Origin: Bacteroidales bacterium
Lineage (GTDB): Bacteria > Bacteroidota > Bacteroidia > Bacteroidales > F082
Reading direction: 5' to 3'
Length of the DNA stretch: 64,000 bases
NCBI GenBank assembly: GCA_030683155.1
Contig: JAUXMV010000046.1
Location: 26,502-90,501, forward strand
A program made the translations under genes and the position numbers. This document shows, piece after piece, positions 54,175 through 62,679 of the stretch (its first letter is position 1; every line of letters starts with the position of its first letter). Under the pieces are notes generated by a model, which ran no database searches, had not been told where the DNA came from, and saw nothing but the letters and a program-made list of their open reading frames with translations.

Positions 54175-57100
54175 ATGAAGGTTTGGATTAAGTTTATTTT
54201 TATAGTTAAAATACTTGTTGGATCTTCAATATTGGCACAATCATTCGATCAGCCTGCTGACTTTGTTAATACTTTTATTGGCACTTCGGATGCTCATTTT
54301 CCTTCAAAATGGGAAGGTCATGGCAGAGTTTATCCTGGCGCTGTAGCTCCTTACGGATTTGTTCAGCTTACCCCAGAAACACGAACTACTGATCATTGGG
54401 GTTACGATTCTGCTGATACTTCTATTTATTTTTTTAGCTGTTTAGGACATCATAGCGGCTTTCCTAATGGTTCTGCAGGCCAAATGCGGGTAATGCCATT
54501 AACAGATACTATTGATTTTCAACTATATCAATACAACAGACACTTTTTTCGCAATGACGAAAAAGCAGAGCCTGGGTATTACACCGTTTTTTTTTCCGAC
54601 AATGGAACACAGGTTGAAATGACTGCTTCGGAGCGAAGTGGAATTTTCCGTTTTACTTTTTTGCCGGAAGTTACTCCTTATATATATGTTGGAGGAATGG
54701 GAAGTTTGAACCAAAAACCTAACAAGTTAGTTCATGGCAGCAGTCACAACGCCATACTCGAATTTAGCGATGACTACACCATTGTTAAGCAAATGGAGGA
54801 TGGCTGGATATTGGCTTTCACTTCCTTAAAGAAGCAAAAAAAGGTGGTTACACTTAAACTAGGAATCTCTTTTACTGGTTTTGAAGGTACTAAAAATAAC
54901 ATCGAAACAGAAATTGGTAACAGAAGTTTCGACGAAATTAGAGCAATTACAACTGCCAAATGGAACAAGGAATTATCTGTGATTCAAATCAATGATGATA
55001 ACATTGATAACAAAATCAAGTTTTATACTGCCTTGTACCGCTCAAAACTTATTCCATGGATCGTTTCTGATACTGATGGTTTTTACAAAGGTTCTGATGG
55101 TTTGATTCAAAAAACAAAGGGGAAAAATCAATATGGTCAGTTTTCTCCATGGGATACTTTCAGGTCATTGCACCCTTTGCTTTGCATTATTGATCCTGAA
55201 AGGCAAAATGACATGATTTTATCCATGCTCGATATTTACGAGCAATCTTCAAGGCTTCCAAAAGGCCCGATGACTGGAAATCATGTCATTTCAATTATTG
55301 TAGATTCATATTTGAAAGGCATCATGGATTTTGACAAAGAAATTGCATATAAGGCTATGAAAGATATCATTATGACAAAGCCTTTGACGCATGAAGCTTT
55401 GAAAATCTATGATGAAATTGGGTATATACCTTTTACCTATCCTGAATCTGTAACAAAAACAGTTGAATTTGCCTACAATGATTGGGTATTGGCACAGTTT
55501 TCCAAAAAGGTGATGAAGGAAGAAAATGATTATAATTTTCTTTTCAACAGGAGTTTTAATTACCGGAATTTATTCAATCCTAAAGAACTTTTTTTACTTC
55601 CGAAAAATGAAGCTAAATTTCTTACAGAGCCTGGAAATTCTGGCTATAAAGAAGGTGATAAGTGGGTTTATACCATGTTTGTTCCACACAATACGAGTGA
55701 CCTTATAAACCATTTGGGAGGTGATGAAAAATTCTGCAAAATCCTTGATGAAGGCTTTGAAAAGGGACATTTTACCTTTGACAACGAACCGGTTTTTCAC
55801 ATACCTTATCTTTATAAGCGTGCCAACCAGCCACATAAAACACAAAAGTATCTCAGACAAATTATGGATACATACTTCACAACGCTTTCTGGTGGCCTTC
55901 CCGGAAACGATGATCTGGGTTCGCTCTCCAGTTGGTTTGTTTTGAATGCACTGGGTATTTATCCTGTTTGCCCCGGCCAACCGATTTATGATCTTGGCTC
56001 TCCACTTTTTAATAAAGCTACGATCCACTTATCCAATGGAAAGGAATTTGTGATCGAAGCAAAAAACAATTCCAAAGAAAATGTTTATGTCAAAAAAATT
56101 ACACTTAATAATGTGTCCTACAATTATTTAAATATTGATCATGCTACTATCAATAATGGCGGAAGAATTTTGTTTGAGATGTCTGATGAACCGATACTTT
56201 TTACCAATTCAGGCGTTTTTTTTAAAGATTCAACAAAGGTAGAAGATCGGCCAATTTTCAGCATATTAAATGCTTCACTTTTGCAAAAGGAGACTGAGCC
56301 TGATGCATTGGTTTGGATTAAATTTGATATGGAAAATAACGGCGCACCTGGCACAAGAGTTCTGAAACTATATGCAAACGGTGATATTGTAAAAAGCAAG
56401 AATATTTATTTGCAAAGCAATACATCGGTTACAGATTCTATTTCATGCAGACTTTATGCATTTGGAGAATCATTTTTGAAACTAAATGACTTTGACAGCA
56501 CCTTTGCAATCCAAGTGCTTGATAACGGCCTTCGCAATCAAATTGAGTACGGTAATCTTAGCGTCAAACCCATTCTCAGAAAGGATACAACGCAGCTCAT
56601 TTCTTTTTCACTTACCAATAAAGGCGGATATACTGAGGAAGCCGATATAAGGGTTTTAATTAATGGACTTTTGTTAAAGAACGAAAAAGAGTCATTAGCT
56701 CCCGGCGAAACGAAAAATATTTCACACCAGTTTAAAACAAAAAATGAAGGGCTTTTCAATGTAGAAATTGACAGACTCTCAGAAGTTTTTAAAGTCTATA
56801 CAAACAGTAAAGACGCAACAGTCTTGGATCTTCCGCTGCAAAAAGTGACAGAGGACGGCTATTACAATGACTTATCCGGCTTCGAAAATCATGGTATTGT
56901 ATCTGGTTTAGAAGAGAACATCTTCAATCAGGAAAAATTTTGGTTTGATGAAAATCATTATGTATTCATGGAAACTTCAGCTAGCCTTGAAATTGAAAAT
57001 GAATCTTTTACGATGATGGCATGGGTATTTTCTGGTAAACAGAATAGCAGAAATGTTTCGTTAATCACAAAAGGTGATTTTCATGTAATGCAACAGTGGA

Positions 57101-57459
57101 AAAACAACAGTCTAACTTTTTTTGCCGGAGGATGGGGCAGGGGAGAGTGCAACATTGCTCTACCTGAAAACTGGGAAGATGAATGGCATCATATTGCTTG
57201 TGTAAGCACTGGAAACGCACTGAAAATTTATATCAATGGACAATTAAAAGGCCAAACTTTTTTGAGGGAAACTGCCTTAAAAAACACACCAAGTCGTTGG
57301 CATATAGGTCGAAATGAAGAATTTCCTCTACAAAGGGTATTCAATGGAAGAATCGAAAATGTGAAAATTTTTACTGAAGCTCTTTCCCAAAAAGAAATCA
57401 AAGAAATAATTCATTCAGAAGAACAACTGTATAAAACTCATTCCATAAAAATTGAATAA
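54175..57459 (+). CDS. GH92 alpha-mannosidase with C-terminal LamG domain
   Basis: 1094 residues from the ATG at 54175; an in-frame GTG at 54154 is less likely because the signal peptide begins MKVWIKF. GH92 marks: DFVNTFIGTSDAHF, GRVYPGAVAPYGFVQLTPET, FSPWDTFRSLHPL, GYKEGDKWVYTMFVPHN (acid Glu) and GGLPGNDDLGSLSSWFVLNALGIYPVCPG (base Asp region). GH92 enzymes are Ca2+-dependent exo-mannosidases. A domain of unknown type (about 690-885) is followed by a LamG/concanavalin-like unit (about 900-1075; FTMMAWVFSGK, WHHIACVSTGNALKIYINGQ). No T9SS domain at the end. Probably digests mannose-rich glycans. Confidence 0.93.
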   Translation: MKVWIKFIFIVKILVGSSILAQSFDQPADFVNTFIGTSDAHFPSKWEGHGRVYPGAVAPYGFVQLTPETRTTDHWGYDSADTSIYFFSCLGHHSGFPNGSAGQMRVMPLTDTIDFQLYQYNRHFFRNDEKAEPGYYTVFFSDNGTQVEMTASERSGIFRFTFLPEVTPYIYVGGMGSLNQKPNKLVHGSSHNAILEFSDDYTIVKQMEDGWILAFTSLKKQKKVVTLKLGISFTGFEGTKNNIETEIGNRSFDEIRAITTAKWNKELSVIQINDDNIDNKIKFYTALYRSKLIPWIVSDTDGFYKGSDGLIQKTKGKNQYGQFSPWDTFRSLHPLLCIIDPERQNDMILSMLDIYEQSSRLPKGPMTGNHVISIIVDSYLKGIMDFDKEIAYKAMKDIIMTKPLTHEALKIYDEIGYIPFTYPESVTKTVEFAYNDWVLAQFSKKVMKEENDYNFLFNRSFNYRNLFNPKELFLLPKNEAKFLTEPGNSGYKEGDKWVYTMFVPHNTSDLINHLGGDEKFCKILDEGFEKGHFTFDNEPVFHIPYLYKRANQPHKTQKYLRQIMDTYFTTLSGGLPGNDDLGSLSSWFVLNALGIYPVCPGQPIYDLGSPLFNKATIHLSNGKEFVIEAKNNSKENVYVKKITLNNVSYNYLNIDHATINNGGRILFEMSDEPILFTNSGVFFKDSTKVEDRPIFSILNASLLQKETEPDALVWIKFDMENNGAPGTRVLKLYANGDIVKSKNIYLQSNTSVTDSISCRLYAFGESFLKLNDFDSTFAIQVLDNGLRNQIEYGNLSVKPILRKDTTQLISFSLTNKGGYTEEADIRVLINGLLLKNEKESLAPGETKNISHQFKTKNEGLFNVEIDRLSEVFKVYTNSKDATVLDLPLQKVTEDGYYNDLSGFENHGIVSGLEENIFNQEKFWFDENHYVFMETSASLEIENESFTMMAWVFSGKQNSRNVSLITKGDFHVMQQWKNNSLTFFAGGWGRGECNIALPENWEDEWHHIACVSTGNALKIYINGQLKGQTFLRETALKNTPSRWHIGRNEEFPLQRVFNGRIENVKIFTEALSQKEIKEIIHSEEQLYKTHSIKIE

Positions 57460-57511
57460 AGTCCCTTCTGTCAAATTTCTTTTTTTAATCAGATTAACTC
57501 GTCCTGCATGC

Positions 57512-58681
57512 TTATAGTTTGACGATCTTCTCCTGATAAACACTATTTTTGGTTTCTACCCTCAAAATATATATTCCACTGGAAAGCTGAGAGATACATA
57601 GTTGATTCAACGTATTTTCAGTTCTGTCTTTATGAAACATTTTTAGACGACCTGAATTGTCAAATATGCTTATCGTTGCTACCTGTTCGCATCCCAGATT
57701 AAATTCAAGTATTCCATTTGTTGGATTTGGAAAAACTGATAAACGATTTTCATAATTTGATTCAAGTCCCGTTTGAATGATCATATTTTTGAAATAGAAC
57801 ACCTGTCCATCTTCATTTCCAACAAAAACATCGGCGTCACCGTCATTATCAATATCTACAAAAGCGGGCTTTGATTCAGTACCCAAATCAATGCCATTGA
57901 AAGGGTTTTGAACGCCTGTTTGCTGCACAAAATGGGGTTCATAAGCAGTTCCAGTGTTTTCAAAATAGTGAAGAGCACCACTATCTTCCCCAAGTAAAAG
58001 ATCAAAATCACCGTCATTATCTACATCGGCAAAAGTTGGTGTGACAAAATCGCCAACATAGATGCCTGTCAATGGATTCATTGTACCTGTTTGCTCAACA
58101 AAAAGAGGTGAAGTGCTGCTGCCTGCATTCAAATAAAAACGAACAACACCATAATCATCCCCTATAAAAACATCAAAATCACCATCTCCATCTATATCCA
58201 CGAAATTCATCTTGGCTTCCCAGCCAACTTCATAATGAACCAAAGGATTTTGTTCGTTAAACCTGCGAACAAAAACAGGATTTGAAGCATCACCAATATT
58301 TTCATAAAACTGAATTATGGCCCAAACACTTCCTATAAACGCATCTAAATCGCCATCCCCGTCAATATCAACAAATGCCAAGCTGGAATATGCAATAGCA
58401 TTTACAATGCCAAGCGGATTATCTTCGCCGGTTTGTTGTTCGAAAACAGGCTGATTTGTTGTTCCTGTATTTTTGTAAAATAAAATTCTACCTGTCGACA
58501 CTCCAAAAAAGACATCTTGCAAACCATCATTATTGATATCTGCAAAAGCTGGGGCAATATATGCTCCGACAGTGATTCCATTGAAAGGATTCAGGATTCC
58601 GGTTTGTTGTTCGAAAACAGGCTGCGCACTCGAAAAGGTAGCAACGGCAAAAATGGTGACTAAAAAGATAAGATTTTTCAT
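57512..58681 (-). CDS. FG-GAP/VCBS repeat protein with T9SS sorting domain
   Basis: 389 residues. Signal peptide, then five tandem repeats of exactly 57 residues (from about residue 20 to 305), each beginning with a PVFEQQTG-like strand, passing through DIDGDGDLDAFIG (a Ca2+-binding DxDxDG loop) and ending FYxNxG. The last ~75 residues are a T9SS type A sorting domain (NRLSVFPNPTNGILEF ... SSGIYILRVETK). Such beta-propeller-like surface proteins often bind ligands or adhere. Ligand unknown. Convergent with the GH92 gene; no terminator hairpin is visible between them. Confidence 0.92.
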   Translation of the reverse strand: MKNLIFLVTIFAVATFSSAQPVFEQQTGILNPFNGITVGAYIAPAFADINNDGLQDVFFGVSTGRILFYKNTGTTNQPVFEQQTGEDNPLGIVNAIAYSSLAFVDIDGDGDLDAFIGSVWAIIQFYENIGDASNPVFVRRFNEQNPLVHYEVGWEAKMNFVDIDGDGDFDVFIGDDYGVVRFYLNAGSSTSPLFVEQTGTMNPLTGIYVGDFVTPTFADVDNDGDFDLLLGEDSGALHYFENTGTAYEPHFVQQTGVQNPFNGIDLGTESKPAFVDIDNDGDADVFVGNEDGQVFYFKNMIIQTGLESNYENRLSVFPNPTNGILEFNLGCEQVATISIFDNSGRLKMFHKDRTENTLNQLCISQLSSGIYILRVETKNSVYQEKIVKL

Positions 58682-58966
58682 TCGTTTTTGCTTTTTATAA
58701 AATTAGAGGTGTGTAAAAATACAAATTTCATTTTAAAAGGAATTGGATCGAAGAGGGACTCCGTTTGAAATACAGGAATTTCTAAAAAAATCTGAATCCC
58801 TAAACCTGCCTCTTGTTATTGAAGCCCATCAAAAATGGCATTTATTGTAATGCATTGCTATTTAATTATTTGTATCAGATTTACTTGCTTTTTACTGTCA
58901 TTTGTTGTATTTTTAGATCTACTTTTTTTGGATGAATATTTTGTGTTTAACTAAAAATTATGGACC
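58682..58966. other. Divergent intergenic region between T9SS repeat-protein genes
   Basis: 285 AT-rich bases between divergent genes. I found no -7 element that fully matches TAnnTTTG, and only a short frame with no recognisable product (58743-58850). Confidence 0.5.
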
Positions 58967-60547
58967 ATGAAAAGAATTTATCATTGTAGAAAACTCATCA
59001 TTTTTTTGTGTTTATTTTTTGGCCTCAATGCCACTGCTCAAACCTTTGAAGTGACATTTAATTTGGATATGTCAGCAGCATCAGGTTTTAATCCTGCCAG
59101 CGATATTGTTTATCTAACCGGAACAATGTTTGGTTGGGCTATGCCTGGCACACAGCCTGAAAATCAAACCATGTCGCGTGTAGGCAGCTCAATGATCTGG
59201 ATAAAAACAGTTTCTGTTTCTGCCGGAATGAATGAATATAAATATTTTCTTAACAATGGCTGGAGTGGAGGTGAATGGCCGGGAGACCCTAACAGGATTT
59301 TTGAAGTTTATCAGAATACAACGCTGAATGATACCTGGTCAGTATATGGCAGTGAATATGCTGTAACATTTAATGTGGATATGTCGAATGCAGTAAATTT
59401 TAATCCGGATTCGGATATTGTATATGTAACTGGTTCAATGACAGGTTGGTCTGAGCCAGGCACTGAGCTTGAAATTCAGACCATGAGTCGTGTTGGGAGT
59501 TCAATGATCTGGTCAAAAACAATGAATATTCTGCAAGGAATGATTCATTACAAATATTTTATCAACGCAGGATGGGACGGGGCTGAATGGCTCTCCGGAA
59601 CTGACAGACAATACAATATTACCGGTGAAACTGTTTTGGACGATACCTGGGGTGTTTTGGAAAATATGCATACCATCACATTTAATGTTGATATGACCTT
59701 GGCTTTAGATTTTAATCCCCTAGAAGATACTGTATTCCTGACTGGATCGATGTTTGGCTGGGCTGAACCTGGCACACAACTTGAAAATCAAATGATGACA
59801 CGTGTTGGAAACACAATGGTTTGGACAAAATCAATGATGCTTATTGCGGGTTTTTATGAGTACAAATATTTTCTGAACTTTGGTTGGTTGGGAGGAGAAT
59901 GGATGGGGGCACCTAACAGAATCTTTATGGTGAATCAAGAAATGACTATTGAAAATTATTTTGGATTATTTGATAACTTTTACACCATTACTTTTAATGT
60001 AGATATGACATCAGCCACAGGTTTTAATCCCTCAAATGATTTTGTTTATATGACAGGTTCAATGTTCGATTGGGCTGAACCAGGCTTATATCCCGATGAC
60101 CAGGCTTTGATTAGAGTTGGAAATTCAATGATCTGGTCAAGAACTTACGAGTACGTTATAGGCGGTAATTACCAGTACAAATATTTTATCAATTCAGGCT
60201 GGAGTGGCACTGAGTTTCCGGATGGACCTTCACACCGTGATTTATATTTGTACACCGATCTGGTTTTAAATGATGCTTGGGGTATTATTACAAGCGAGTT
60301 TACAAATCCAGATCGTGGTAGTATTTTATTGTATCCAAACCCATTTACTGATAGGATAATCGCTGACAATTTGCATGATTTCAATAAATTAACCATTTTT
60401 GATATAACAGGCAGAATAATGTTTGAAAGAAATTTGACAAATACAAGAGAAATATTTTCAAACCTGAATTTGCCAAACAGGATATATGTGCTTCATTTTA
60501 CGAATGATCATGGAGTTTACAAAACATTCAAAATGATCCGAAATTAA
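58967..60547 (+). CDS. Four-repeat secreted protein with T9SS sorting domain
   Basis: 526 residues. Signal peptide (1-25), then four tandem copies of a 104-residue domain, each beginning VTFNxDM and containing VYLTGxMFGWAxPG, a MxRVGxxMIW strand and YKYFxNxGWxGGEW. The domain resembles carbohydrate-binding folds with a SusE/CBM-like sandwich, and starch or other glucan binding is a reasonable guess. The first bases of the copies lie at 59051, 59363, 59675 and 59987, exactly 312 bases apart. The C-terminus (ILLYPNPFTDRII ... LPNRIYVLHFTND) is a T9SS sorting domain. Confidence 0.92.
   Translation: MKRIYHCRKLIIFLCLFFGLNATAQTFEVTFNLDMSAASGFNPASDIVYLTGTMFGWAMPGTQPENQTMSRVGSSMIWIKTVSVSAGMNEYKYFLNNGWSGGEWPGDPNRIFEVYQNTTLNDTWSVYGSEYAVTFNVDMSNAVNFNPDSDIVYVTGSMTGWSEPGTELEIQTMSRVGSSMIWSKTMNILQGMIHYKYFINAGWDGAEWLSGTDRQYNITGETVLDDTWGVLENMHTITFNVDMTLALDFNPLEDTVFLTGSMFGWAEPGTQLENQMMTRVGNTMVWTKSMMLIAGFYEYKYFLNFGWLGGEWMGAPNRIFMVNQEMTIENYFGLFDNFYTITFNVDMTSATGFNPSNDFVYMTGSMFDWAEPGLYPDDQALIRVGNSMIWSRTYEYVIGGNYQYKYFINSGWSGTEFPDGPSHRDLYLYTDLVLNDAWGIITSEFTNPDRGSILLYPNPFTDRIIADNLHDFNKLTIFDITGRIMFERNLTNTREIFSNLNLPNRIYVLHFTNDHGVYKTFKMIRN
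59051..60298 (+). repeat. Four 312-base in-frame tandem repeats
   Basis: Successive copies begin at 59051, 59363, 59675 and 59987 with no length change. They have diverged in sequence while length is kept, which points to selection on domain length. Confidence 0.9.
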
Positions 60548-60685
60548 GTTTTTGGGAAAAATAACTTTACAAAACCCTCAATAAATACCACCAAACAGAT
60601 CGTATTCGAACCTGCGACCCTCCCGACAACCCATTGTAAGGTTACGTTAGCTGTTCAAAATGAATATCATAGTGATTAAAAACAG
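60548..60685 (-). pseudogene. Decayed tRNA-Pro-like copy A (3' fragment)
   Basis: The minus strand holds the T-arm TTCGAA segment (near 60604) and adjacent bases of tRNA-Pro, then a CCCGACAA... stretch and a TTCAAAATGAATAT tract also found after copy B. The acceptor stem, anticodon and 5' half are missing. Part of a stretch of about 370 bases that holds no protein gene. Confidence 0.6.
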
Positions 60686-60715
60686 AAAAAGGCTACAGTT
60701 TTCACTGTAACCTTT
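60681..60715 (-). terminator. Terminator-like hairpin between tRNA-like copies A and B
   Basis: A 9-bp stem (60691-60699 with 60704-60712, one G-T pair) with a minus-strand T run (60690-60686). It is placed after copy B as the tRNA-Pro terminator is placed after the intact gene. Confidence 0.6.
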
Positions 60716-60719
60716 CCTA

Positions 60720-60800
60720 TTGTCGGGGCAGCAGGATTCGAACCTGCGACACTCCCGACAACCCATTGTCGGGATGTGCTAGTCGTTCAAAATGAATATT
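60720..60800 (-). pseudogene. Decayed tRNA-Pro-like copy B
   Basis: Identical to the true tRNA-Pro over the 3' acceptor strand and T arm (TGCCCCG, TTCGAAT). The anticodon arm is replaced by a perfect 9-bp hairpin, TCCCGACAA / TTGTCGGGA (60753-60761 with 60766-60774). The 5' acceptor strand and D arm are gone. It cannot fold as a tRNA. Confidence 0.65.
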
Positions 60801-60871
60801 ATAGAGTTTAAAGAAATAGAATCGTGGGTTATCAAAACCTTTGTTTTGTATGTACTTTTGTGGGTATCTGT

Positions 60872-60908
60872 AAAAAAGAAAAGGTTACGTTTTTTAACGT
60901 AACCTTTT
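60872..60908 (-). terminator. Terminator of the tRNA operon
   Basis: An 11-bp stem (60881-60891 with 60896-60906, AAGGTTACGTT / AACGTAACCTT) with a T-rich tract on the minus strand (60880-60871), just after tRNA-Pro. Confidence 0.8.
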
Positions 60909-60919
60909 GACTTTCAGTG

Positions 60920-60994
60920 TCGGGGCAGCAGGATTCGAACCTGCGACCCCCTGCTCCCAAAGCAGGTGCGCTAGCCGGGCTGCGCCATGCCCCG
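60920..60994 (-). tRNA. tRNA-Pro (anticodon TGG)
   Basis: 75 nt, minus strand, discriminator A at 60920; CCA is not encoded. Acceptor CGGGGCA/TGCCCCG, D stem GCGC/GCGC, anticodon stem CCTGC/GCAGG with loop TTTGGGA, T stem GCAGG/CCTGC are all fully paired. Decodes CCA and, by wobble, other proline codons. Confidence 0.96.
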
Positions 60995-61002
60995 ATATCT
61001 TG

Positions 61003-61090
61003 CGGAGGGAGGGGGATTCGAACCCCCGGTACCCTTTTCGAGTACGACAGTTTAGCAAACTGTTGGTTTCAGCCACTCACCCATCTCTCC
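61003..61090 (-). tRNA. tRNA-Ser (anticodon GCT)
   Basis: 88 nt, minus strand, discriminator G. Anticodon stem ACAGT/ACTGT with loop TTGCTAA, a long variable arm (GTAC/GTAC) and T stem GGGGG/CCCCC. The acceptor stem has one A-C mismatch (position 5:68). Decodes AGC/AGU. It is 8 nt before tRNA-Pro and co-transcribed with it. Confidence 0.95.
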
Positions 61091-61141
61091 TGAAATATTT
61101 TTAAGAACTTTATCCAAATTTCCTTGCGGGAAATGGAGGTG

Positions 61142-61172
61142 CAAAATTAGCCATTCTATGCACATATCCAAA
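61142..61172 (-). promoter_or_regulatory. Promoter of the tRNA operon (-33 TTTG, -7 TAATTTTG)
   Basis: On the minus strand TTTG (61172-61169), 19 nt, then TAATTTTG (61149-61142): the canonical Bacteroidota housekeeping promoter spacing. Transcription would begin about 45 nt before tRNA-Ser. Confidence 0.7.
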
Positions 61173-61319
61173 CTTTTTCGAAAGAAAAATTTGTATTAAA
61201 CTCTAAGTCTCAAAAATTAATGAACCAATGTGGTCTAAATAACAGAATTTCAATATTTAAGATAAAATTAAAAATTTGTTAATTTTTGAAGTCTGGAGAT
61301 TTCAATGGTTAAGATTTAC

Positions 61320-61327
61320 TACTTTTG
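61320..61327 (+). promoter_or_regulatory. -7 element TACTTTTG for metallophosphoesterase gene
   Basis: TACTTTTG lies 9 nt before the ATG at 61337. This would give an almost leaderless mRNA and excludes the TTG start at 61325. Confidence 0.5.
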
Positions 61328-61336
61328 CCGCCTGAT

Positions 61337-62674
61337 ATGAAACAAAAGAAGTTATTTTACACCATTTTGGTCGTTCTGCTTGTCGTAGCAGGTTATTTTT
61401 TGACCACCATAACCTTTCCAAAAAACGCCAGCCGATACCCAGCTATAATCATTTTGCTTTTGATTGATTATTACGTTTGGGGCCTGTTCAAAAAAAAGGT
61501 TTTCACCTACCATAAATTAATCAAGAGTGCAACAGTGCTCCTTTACTGGCTGCCTTTTTTGATGCTGCTAGGTACAACAATCGCAACATATTACATAGGT
61601 ACAAAATCATGGAACCCATTATTGAGAAATATTATTTTTGGAGGAATTTTTTCGTTTTATGTTGCGAAAGTTCTTATGGCAATTGTTCTTGGAATAGCAG
61701 ATCTTATTAAAGCAGGCAAAAGAGTAGTTCACTTGTTTAAAAAGGATGAAACGTTTACTGAAGAGGAAGATACTGGAAAAATCACCCGCGCAAAGTTCAT
61801 GGAACGAATCGCTTTCGTCACCGGAGGGCTTGTTGTGACTACGATGTTTGCAGGAATGTTTAGATGGGTTCATGATTTTGATATTAAAGATTTATTCATC
61901 AAAATAAAGGATCTGCCAGGCGCATTTGAAGGATACAAAGTAGTTCAGATTTCTGATTTGCACCTTGGAACCTGGTCAAATATTGAGCCTTTGAAAGAGG
62001 CTATTCAGCTGATCAATGATATAAATCCCGACTTGATTGTATTCACGGGAGATTTGGTTAATTATACCACTGACGAGGCTATCAGGTTTAAAGAAGTGCT
62101 CTCCGGACTTCAGGCAAAGGATGGCGTTTTTGCAATTTTAGGAAATCATGATTATGGGGATTATGTAAATTGGCCTTCAAAGCCTGAAAAGCAAAAAAAC
62201 ATGGAGGCTCTTTACCAATTTTATAATCAGATCAATTGGAAACTGCTTCGAAACGAAAATGTCGTTATCAGCAGGGGAGAGGATAAATTGGCTTTGATTG
62301 GTGTCGAGAACTGGAGTGCCAACACACGGTTTCCTCAATACGGTAATATTTTGAAAGCCAGCAAAGGGCTTGGAAAGGTACCTGTTAAAATTCTGCTTTC
62401 ACATGATCCAAGTCACTGGAATTCAGTTGTTTTAGATCAGCATAAAGATATTAATCTTATGCTGGCCGGACATACGCATGGTTTTCAGTTCGGGATAGAA
62501 ATTCCCGGAATCAAATGGAGTCCGGCGCAATATATCTACAACGAATGGGCTGGCCTATACAAGAATGAAGCTTCAAATCAAATGCTTTATGTTAACAGAG
62601 GTCTTGGCTCCATAGGATATCCGGGCCGAATAGGAATACTTCCCGAAATAACAATCATAAACCTTCAATCCTAA
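61337..62674 (+). CDS. Membrane-anchored metallophosphoesterase
   Basis: 445 residues from the ATG at 61337. Four N-terminal membrane helices (about 5-130), then a cytoplasmic-like linker (KKDETFTEEEDTG) and a further hydrophobic segment. The calcineurin-like phosphoesterase domain (about 195-430) has the metal motifs VVQISDLHLG, VFTGDLVN, LGNHDYGDY, LLSHDP and LAGHTHG, all intact. This arrangement is like YkuE/YaeI-type enzymes, some of which act on lipid phosphates, but the substrate is unknown. It ends 5 bp before the alkaline phosphatase gene, so the two are co-transcribed. Confidence 0.93.
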   Translation: MKQKKLFYTILVVLLVVAGYFLTTITFPKNASRYPAIIILLLIDYYVWGLFKKKVFTYHKLIKSATVLLYWLPFLMLLGTTIATYYIGTKSWNPLLRNIIFGGIFSFYVAKVLMAIVLGIADLIKAGKRVVHLFKKDETFTEEEDTGKITRAKFMERIAFVTGGLVVTTMFAGMFRWVHDFDIKDLFIKIKDLPGAFEGYKVVQISDLHLGTWSNIEPLKEAIQLINDINPDLIVFTGDLVNYTTDEAIRFKEVLSGLQAKDGVFAILGNHDYGDYVNWPSKPEKQKNMEALYQFYNQINWKLLRNENVVISRGEDKLALIGVENWSANTRFPQYGNILKASKGLGKVPVKILLSHDPSHWNSVVLDQHKDINLMLAGHTHGFQFGIEIPGIKWSPAQYIYNEWAGLYKNEASNQMLYVNRGLGSIGYPGRIGILPEITIINLQS

Positions 62675-62679
62675 ATACC

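Noticed and set aside
55594..56028. 144-residue open frame on the minus strand
   Set aside because: It lies wholly inside the GH92 gene, opposite its best conserved motifs, and has no recognisable domain.
58743..58850. 35-codon frame from a TTG in the intergenic region
   Set aside because: It reads smoothly and could be a relic, but it has no domain, start signal or neighbour to support it.
59051..60298. Regular 312-base repeats as a CRISPR or satellite array
   Set aside because: The units are long, diverged and in frame within a gene with signal peptide and sorting domain; there are no short identical repeats with spacers.
60894..61104. Short open frames on both strands across the tRNA genes
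   Set aside because: They are translations of tRNA-Pro and tRNA-Ser; both tRNAs fold completely.
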